Shown here: positions 61,501 through 64,000 of the stretch, piece after piece
Position numbering within the stretch: position 1 is the stretch's first letter
How the letters are laid out: every line of letters begins with the position of its first letter
Assembly (NCBI RefSeq): GCF_017591425.1
Contig: NW_024466512.1
Span: forward strand, 22,745,501 to 22,809,500
From: Ochotona curzoniae
Taxonomy: Eukaryota; Chordata; Mammalia; Lagomorpha; Ochotonidae
DNA length: 64,000 nt
Direction of reading: 5' to 3'
The notes under the pieces: model-generated
Database searches by the model: none
What the model saw: the letters and a program-made list of their open reading frames with translations, nothing else
What the model was told of the DNA's origin: nothing
Position numbers and translations under genes: made by a program

Positions 61501-62491
61501 AGAGGATAGCAACGTGCCTCATGAAGGAAGTTGCTCTCTCCCAGATTGGATTATAGACCTAGGGGTTCCTTCCTCTGAGGATCTCTTGGTGATTTGTCCT
61601 ACCACCACCTGGCAATTGTTCTCTCTCCTTGCCTACAATGGAAGGTCTGGGTGTGGTTTTTATTGATGAGACCAGCACATTTCCTTACTTGATCAATGGT
61701 TGAGGAGACAAATGTGAATGGTGGTAGAGAGACCACAATTGTGCATTCACCTTAAGAAGTTTCTGGCTTCAGTGATGGGCAGATCACTAGATGGAGGTCT
61801 GTGGTATCTGTTGAGTATCTTCATGGCCATAAAGGTTATCGCAGCAACTGGGAGTGAGGGCCCAGATTGACATAGAAGCATGGCAGAATTGTGCTGAAAG
61901 GATGAACTCCAAGGACATGGGAGGTATAGGTGGGTAAACTGAGCTGAGGTTAAGAGCATTGGCTCTTCTAGCATATATGTCTTGGGCATTAGTGGGGTCA
62001 GTGGGCTCAATGCTTTTAGTGGGTCTGGTGGTTAGGACCCAGGTCTCTTCCCTTATCCTCCAGAACATGTTCCTGGCTATCATTAATGACACGTACTCCG
62101 AGGTCAAGGAGGAGTTAGCTGGACAGAAGGACGAGCTGCAGCTTTCTGACCTCCTGAAACAGGTGAGTTCAGACTCAGGCTTTTCCAGCTGCACATCCAC
62201 ATCAGGGTCTGGGTTCAAAGTTCTGTTTTCTGGTCTGTTCCTGACTGGTAAATGGCCCTATACCCTTGTGTGCCTTTGCTATCCCTGGGAACCTGGAATG
62301 ATGTAGAGGAAAATGGGACCAGGAATGATGATGATACTGTGAGGACTGCTACCTGTTTTCTTTGCTTTGCAGAGCTATAACAAGACCCTACTGAGGCTGC
62401 GTCTGAGGAAGGAGCAGGTTTCTGATGTGCAAAAGGTTTTGGATGGCGAGCAGGGAATCCAGTTTGAGGATTTTACTAATACCTTGCGGGA
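37277..62491 (+). CDS. PKD2L1: Polycystin-2-like 1 cation channel, coding exons 1-11, 3' end outside window
   Basis: This TRPP-family channel is a Ca2+-permeable non-selective cation channel of cilia, CSF-contacting neurons and acid-sensing cells. Eleven exons with GT/AG borders join in frame to give residues 1-625. By my count numbering equals human through the pore. S1 is about 100-120. The extracellular TOP domain is about 121-347, with sequons N177, N207 and N241 and the C210/C223 pair. S2 is about 348-370 and S3 about 385-408. The S4 basic residues are K452, K455 and K461, and S5 is about 478-499. The filter L521-G522-D523 lies within ILGDFDYN, and S6 is about 538-562. The start at 37277 is the first ATG after an in-frame TGA at 37235-37237. 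Exon 11 ends at codon 626, so the EF-hand and C-terminal coiled coil lie beyond 64000. No stop or frameshift is seen. The gene diverges from SCD about 19.3 kb away. Confidence 0.96.
38003..38116 (+). CDS. PKD2L1: PKD2L1 coding exon 2 (codons 79-117), S1 helix
   Basis: The acceptor is CCCCTTAG|GACTTT and the donor is CTCT|GTAAGT. It encodes [20 protein letters not shown] and the first transmembrane helix, [14 protein letters not shown]. The exon is short and was found by joining the frame from exon 1. Confidence 0.94.
38117..40385. other. PKD2L1 intron 2, proximal part
   Basis: Mostly unique sequence. 39650-39835 looks like a plus-strand MIR (TTGAGCAAGTTGTTCAACTT, GAGGTTTGGTTTCCTCAAG). No exon is seen. 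Confidence 0.45.
40386..40498 (-). mobile_element. CSINE 5'-half fragment, minus orientation
   Basis: GGGAGCCGGATGGGAAGTGG through the head complement TAGACCACTGTGCTGGGCCC. The tail half is absent, which is unusual for a retroposed copy. Confidence 0.85.
40640..41085 (+). mobile_element. Ancient LINE-1 (L1M-type) 3' end
   Basis: GGTTGCCAAGGTGAGAGGTA, GATGAATAGGCGAAACATGG, GAGTGTGGCACTCTAGTGTG and a terminal TGAACCTACAGTTGCTC match the conserved 3' portion of old LINE-1 elements. Confidence 0.7.
41444..41793 (+). mobile_element. CSINE, plus orientation
   Basis: GGCCCAGCACAGTAGCCTAG head. GGCTCTTGGCTCTTGGCTCC is locally expanded. Tail TTTCCAATAAAAATTTTA. Confidence 0.9.
41794..46272. other. 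PKD2L1 intron 2, long stretch with MIR-like remnants
   Basis: MIR-like segments are seen at about 43910-44110 (CCTTACATTTCTCTATGACT, then CAGTAGGCTCTCAGTAAACA). They are possible at 41800-41960 and 44240-44360. A GCTT repeat is at 45275-45306. No exon or other element is recognised. Confidence 0.45.
46273..46576 (-). mobile_element. 5'-truncated lagomorph LINE copy with 16-bp target-site duplication, minus orientation
   Basis: The element is 46289-46560. Poly-T is at its left end. It is flanked by GTGACCCTTAATTTTC at 46273-46288 and 46561-46576. It is the same 3' end as the element at 34.5-35.56 kb. Confidence 0.9.
46976..47310 (+). mobile_element. CSINE, plus orientation
   Basis: AGCACAGCACAATGGGTCAA head, GCACCAGGATCCCATATGGG, and a degraded AATAAATA tail. 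Confidence 0.87.
47408..47747 (-). mobile_element. Old CSINE, minus orientation
   Basis: TTTGTTTATTTGAAAGTCAA tail complement. GGTACCCATATGGAATACCA and ATACCACAACATGGCCCC are head complement. Confidence 0.75.
48190..48452 (+). mobile_element. Old SINE, plus orientation
   Basis: GGAGACTTGGGTTGCATTCC, CTTCAGCCCAGCCATTATAG and a TCAAATAAATAAAAG tail. Confidence 0.65.
48453..49013. other. PKD2L1 intron 2, unrecognised
   Basis: Nothing is recognised. Confidence 0.35.
49752..50416 (-). pseudogene. LINE-1 ORF1 (RNA-binding protein) remnant
   Basis: Two overlapping frames on the minus strand carry ORF1 features. One has the RRM-domain start [11 protein letters not shown] followed by [12 protein letters not shown] (50416 down to 49964). 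The other has the C-terminal domain with [12 protein letters not shown] and [13 protein letters not shown] (50045 down to 49752). The change of frame between them and the missing coiled-coil start show it is broken. It would have encoded the chaperone-like trimer of the L1 ribonucleoprotein. Confidence 0.85.
50683..51049 (-). mobile_element. CSINE inserted in LINE-1, with 16-bp target-site duplication, minus orientation
   Basis: The element is 50699-51033. CAGTAATATTCATTTT occurs at 50683-50698 and 51034-51049. Near full length. Confidence 0.95.
51216..51590 (-). mobile_element. Second CSINE inserted in LINE-1, with 16-bp target-site duplication, minus orientation
   Basis: The element is 51232-51574. 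CCAAGTCTGGGTTCTT occurs at 51216-51231 and 51575-51590. The head complement ends GCCGCGCCGCTGGGCCC. Confidence 0.95.
51701..52220. other. PKD2L1 intron 2, unrecognised
   Basis: No element or exon is recognised. Confidence 0.35.
52225..52355 (+). mobile_element. SINE 3' fragment, plus orientation
   Basis: CTTTGGGGAGTGAACCAGTG, GGATGGAAGATCC, then AATATAAATAAATC. Head absent. Confidence 0.75.
52552..52665 (-). mobile_element. Short LINE 3' tail, related to the 34.5 and 46.3 kb copies, minus orientation
   Basis: Poly-T at the left. The complement reads as AAACAATGAGTTTACCCAC, then CTTGATCCTTCC, then a GTAA...ATTGTAAAA tail. This matches the layout of the other two tails with many changes. Tentative. 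Confidence 0.45.
52830..53112 (-). mobile_element. CSINE, minus orientation
   Basis: TTCACTCCCCAAATGGCCAC, GGTCTTCCATCCATGG and CCACAAGCAGAGAACTGGAT. The head is partly lost. Confidence 0.85.
53118..53395 (+). mobile_element. Old rabbit-like CSINE, plus orientation
   Basis: GGGGCTAACATGGTGGCATA head, GATCCAACTCCATGCTAATG body, and AACCAGTAGATGGAAGATC. It forms an inverted pair with the preceding element. Confidence 0.75.
53535..53715 (+). repeat. MIR-like ancient SINE
   Basis: TACCTTGGATAAGTTACTTC, AACTCTCTGAGACTGGAAAA and CTTGGCACAGGGCAT follow the MIR core order. Confidence 0.55.
53716..53838 (+). mobile_element. SINE tail fragment, plus orientation
   Basis: GGCATTTGGCGCAGTG followed directly by a tail-type CTCTCTCTGTAACTC and AAATAAATAAATAAAAC. 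The body is missing. Confidence 0.6.
53839..54588. other. PKD2L1 intron 2, mostly unrecognised
   Basis: A MIR-like end is possible around 54150-54200. Otherwise unique sequence. Confidence 0.35.
54589..54948 (-). mobile_element. CSINE with near-perfect target-site duplication, minus orientation
   Basis: The element is about 54601-54937. Flanks TAGACCCCGAT and TAGACCACAAT differ at two bases. Near full length with an AAAGATTTATTTATTTTTAT tail complement. Confidence 0.9.
54950..55604. other. PKD2L1 intron 2, unrecognised
   Basis: Unique-looking sequence without an exon. Confidence 0.35.
55605..56045 (+). mobile_element. Ancient LINE-related repeat
   Basis: ACAGGAAAATTGCAAGAGTT, AACAAAGCCAGGAAATTACC, ATCATTTCACCAATTATCGT and CCAGGATCACATGTTACATT occur in the order of a common old mammalian interspersed repeat that I associate with L1M. 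The subfamily is not certain. Confidence 0.55.
56481..56608 (+). CDS. PKD2L1: PKD2L1 coding exon 3 (codons 117-159)
   Basis: The acceptor is TTTTCCAG|TGACC and the donor is GGGAT|GTGAGT. It starts the extracellular domain with [20 protein letters not shown] and ends [10 protein letters not shown]. It follows an 18.4 kb intron. Confidence 0.95.
57058..57311 (+). CDS. PKD2L1: PKD2L1 coding exon 4 (codons 160-244), TOP domain
   Basis: The acceptor is GGTACAG|TTTGCC and the donor is CAGC|GTGAGT. It encodes the core of the polycystin TOP domain, with sequons N177 (NKS), N207 (NDS) and N241 (NGT) and cysteines C210 and C223. The reading frame stays open upstream into the intron, so the acceptor rather than the ORF start sets the border. 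Confidence 0.95.
58225..58510 (+). mobile_element. Old rabbit-like CSINE, plus orientation
   Basis: GGCATTTGGTACAGCAGTGA head, GGAGACAGCAGATGATGGCT, and CATGTGGGATACCTGGGTGA. It lies in PKD2L1 intron 4. Confidence 0.75.
58511..58833 (-). mobile_element. CSINE, minus orientation
   Basis: TTTTATTTTTATTGGAAAAG tail complement, GCAGGGAGCTGGGTGGGA body, and GGATTTAGCCACTGCATT head complement. Tail-to-tail with the preceding element. Confidence 0.9.
58838..58925 (+). mobile_element. Possible mariner (Hsmar2-type) end fragment
   Basis: TATCATGGAAAGTGTG and the end CATAAACTTTTTGAAGTATC resemble a mariner terminal region. Tentative. Confidence 0.4.
59109..59333 (+). CDS. PKD2L1: PKD2L1 coding exon 5 (codons 244-319), TOP domain
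   Basis: The acceptor is TGCGGCAG|GTGGAC. The donor is CTGAG|GTGGCC, weaker than the other donors because it lacks the usual A or G at +3. It encodes [23 protein letters not shown], and [17 protein letters not shown]. Confidence 0.94.
59491..59719 (+). CDS. PKD2L1: PKD2L1 coding exon 6 (codons 319-395), S2 and start of S3
   Basis: The acceptor is CCACCAG|GCTGG and the donor is ATATTG|GTGAGA. It completes the TOP domain ([14 protein letters not shown]). It then encodes S2 ([17 protein letters not shown]) and runs to [12 protein letters not shown], the start of S3. Confidence 0.95.
60324..60494 (+). CDS. PKD2L1: PKD2L1 coding exon 7 (codons 396-452), S3-S4
   Basis: The acceptor is TGTGACAG|CTCTCC and the donor is ATCAAG|GTACTT. 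It encodes [20 protein letters not shown], then [18 protein letters not shown] and FFAWIK, ending at K452, the first S4 basic residue. The exon is exactly 57 codons. Confidence 0.95.
60675..60856 (+). CDS. PKD2L1: PKD2L1 coding exon 8 (codons 453-513), S4-S5
   Basis: The acceptor is CTCTTGCAG|ATATTC and the donor is TGCAT|GTATGT. It encodes the end of S4 with K455 and K461, the S4-S5 linker, and S5 ([20 protein letters not shown]). Confidence 0.95.
61021..61565. repeat. 33-base near-identical direct repeats flanking PKD2L1 exon 9
   Basis: The copies are at 61021-61053 and 61533-61565. Both begin GCTCTCTCCCAGATTGGATT and end TAGGGG, with one mismatch (G/C) between them. The sequence outside the copies does not match. 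Confidence 0.9.
61138..61258 (+). CDS. PKD2L1: PKD2L1 coding exon 9 (codons 513-553), pore and S6
   Basis: The acceptor is TGTCAG|TTTCAC and the donor is CTTCTG|GTAAGA. It encodes the pore helix and selectivity filter [14 protein letters not shown], then [20 protein letters not shown], the start of S6. A 33-base near-identical repeat flanks it at 61021 and 61533. Confidence 0.95.
62064..62162 (+). CDS. PKD2L1: PKD2L1 coding exon 10 (codons 554-586), end of S6
   Basis: The acceptor is CCTCCAG|AACATG and the donor is AAACAG|GTGAGT. It encodes [20 protein letters not shown], the inner end of S6 and the start of the cytosolic C-terminus, then [13 protein letters not shown]. Exactly 33 codons. 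Confidence 0.95.
62373..62491 (+). CDS. PKD2L1: PKD2L1 coding exon 11 (codons 587-626)
   Basis: The acceptor is TTTGCAG|AGCTAT and the donor is CGGGA|GTGAGT. It encodes [20 protein letters not shown], then a stretch ending FEDFTNTLR. It appears one residue shorter than human, near VLDGEQGIQ. The EF-hand should start in the next exon, outside the window. Confidence 0.94.
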
Positions 62492-64000
62492 GTGAGTGAC
62501 CAATACTTTATCTATGTTGCTCCCTAAGTCTTTAAACCTAAACTGTATATATTTTGCTTCTAAGCTTTTGGTCTTTGTTTTAAGCCTTGGATCTTGCCTT
62601 GAAGGTCTCTCACCTTGGCCTTCAGAATCATTCCTTTAATCACTCAGACCATAGTCCATCATTTTAGACCTGGTTGAAAAACTTCTCAGATTAATAATTC
62701 ATATATTTATTTATATATGTGATGACTACCAAGCTCTGATATGTGTTTTATGTTCCCCCACAAACACTGGTCTATTTCTCTAGCTGCTTTGTCTATGCTC
62801 CCCTATCAAAAATAGTAAAAGACTATGAAAACAAAAACTTGTTTTAAGCCCTAGCTCTTGCCTAGGTAATGAGCAGGGGACAACATAATTAAGTGAGGCA
62901 AACTATTTGTCCTCTAGTTGCTCATAAACATGTAAGCAAAGAAATAACACCATGTAAGTAATAAAACAACAGAGATTACTAAAAAGGGAATTGAGTAAAG
63001 ACAGAGACCAGTTCCATTTTTGATATTACATGAAGGTTTTCTGGATGAAATGCTGTCTAAAAAAGGTTTAGGAGCATGAATAGCTTGCAAATGGACAAGC
63101 AGTAGAAGACCACTCAAGAAGAAGTAAAATTACATACAGAAGCAAAAAGCCCAACACTAAGGAGCATGTGTACACATACTGGAATAATAAGTGATTGAAC
63201 ATTGTTAAGGTACCAGATAAAAGGTACCTAACAGGAGAGAGGCCAGATAAATAGGCAAGGGTCACACCACCACTTTAGCCAAAGATGGGGTACCTGGGAG
63301 AAATTTCAAGGAACATTTAGAAATGCATTTTAGGAAGATTTACTTGTCTAGCCATATTATGGAAGAAGGATTTTAATAGGCAGTGAAGAAGAAATGGGAG
63401 GAGGCAGGTTATTTAGAGGCAAAAATATTCTGCAGTTATCTCATAAAAGATCATGATTTCTCACCCCAAGTAAAGTTTCCTAGGGTACATCCCAACTGGA
63501 CCACTGGACTCAAACCCCAGCCTCAGGGAAAATTCACAGAATATGTGGTCCAACCTTGGAGTACATGTGTCAGGAATGAGCCTCCTCAGATGTTGACACG
63601 TATGCAATAGAAAGACACGACAGCTCATCTAGGCCAACAGAGGACAGGAAGTACCTCTTCAAAAGATGGAAAGATGGAGAATAGGTTGAATCCTCTCCTG
63701 CCCAGGCTTTGCAGCAAATGTCTAGGTTTATGGGTATACCAAAGTAGACCTGGTCAGACAATAGACCCCAGAAAGATTTTCTCAACCCTGGTGCAATGAA
63801 GCCAACATCATCTCAGAACTATCAAGACCACTCAAGCGGCACCCTCAGAGCATTCTTCCCTACATTAAGGTCTCTAAAGCAATATTAAATAACCATTCTC
63901 ACCCCCTGGGGCTGTCTGTAGGTAATATGGGGGGATGGTGGGAAGGGAAAATGGGAAAGAAGGCAGAAGAGTAAGGGGGGTAATCACTGTACTTAAAAAA
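62492..64000. other. PKD2L1 intron 11 (partial), possible LINE 3' end at right edge
   Basis: No further exon is recognised. The last 110 bases hold a purine-rich, G-rich run (63930-63980), then TAATCACTGTACTT and A residues at the window end. This layout is typical of a LINE-1 3' UTR with tail, but the body is cut by the window edge. Confidence 0.4.

Noticed and set aside
62492..64000. Search for PKD2L1 EF-hand and coiled-coil exons
   Set aside because: No frame carries these motifs; the exons lie beyond the right edge.

Overview
This is a stretch of mammalian, very probably lagomorph, chromosome. About 40 dispersed short elements share a tRNA-derived head, a body containing variants of CATCCAGCTCCCTGCTTGTG, and a tail built on AATAAAAATAAATAAATC. 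I recognise this as the lagomorph C-type SINE (CSINE). The tail and the young copies look more like pika (Ochotona) than rabbit; that species call is an inference from memory. There are no bacterial, CRISPR or operon-like features.

Two real protein-coding genes are present, head to head, and both run off the window. On the minus strand, SCD (stearoyl-CoA desaturase) has coding exons 1 to 5 at 17792-17818, 7027-7312, 2876-3006, 2029-2234 and 1108-1340. They join in frame to give residues 1 to 294, including two of the three histidine clusters of the di-iron centre. The last coding exon lies beyond base 1. A TATA-like box, two inverted CCAAT boxes and a conserved upstream block mark the promoter near 18.0-18.35 kb. 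On the plus strand, PKD2L1 (polycystin-2-like 1 cation channel) has 11 coding exons from 37277 to 62491. They encode residues 1 to 625: the whole transmembrane channel with its extracellular TOP domain, S1 to S6 and pore. The C-terminal EF-hand and coiled-coil exons lie beyond base 64000. The order and orientation match human 10q24.31, where SCD and PKD2L1 are divergent neighbours.

Layout: 1-17991 is SCD with repeat-rich introns, including a 10.5 kb intron 1 that carries a large TTTC tract. 17992-18400 is the SCD promoter. 18400-37276 is intergenic DNA with SINEs, an old LINE-1 tail, a GT/GC dinucleotide tract and a lagomorph LINE 3' end. 37277-62491 is PKD2L1, dominated by an 18.4 kb intron 2 that holds a rearranged LINE-1 interrupted by two SINEs. 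62492-64000 is PKD2L1 intron 11. The two genes have unrelated jobs (membrane lipid desaturation in the ER, and a Ca2+-permeable channel in cilia and acid-sensing or CSF-contacting cells). Their adjacency is conserved synteny, not evidence of a shared pathway.

I found no undescribed biological system. The observations most worth checking are a 33-base near-identical direct repeat flanking the PKD2L1 pore exon, SCD substitutions at usually conserved positions, the mosaic LINE-1, and several insertions dated by intact target-site duplications.
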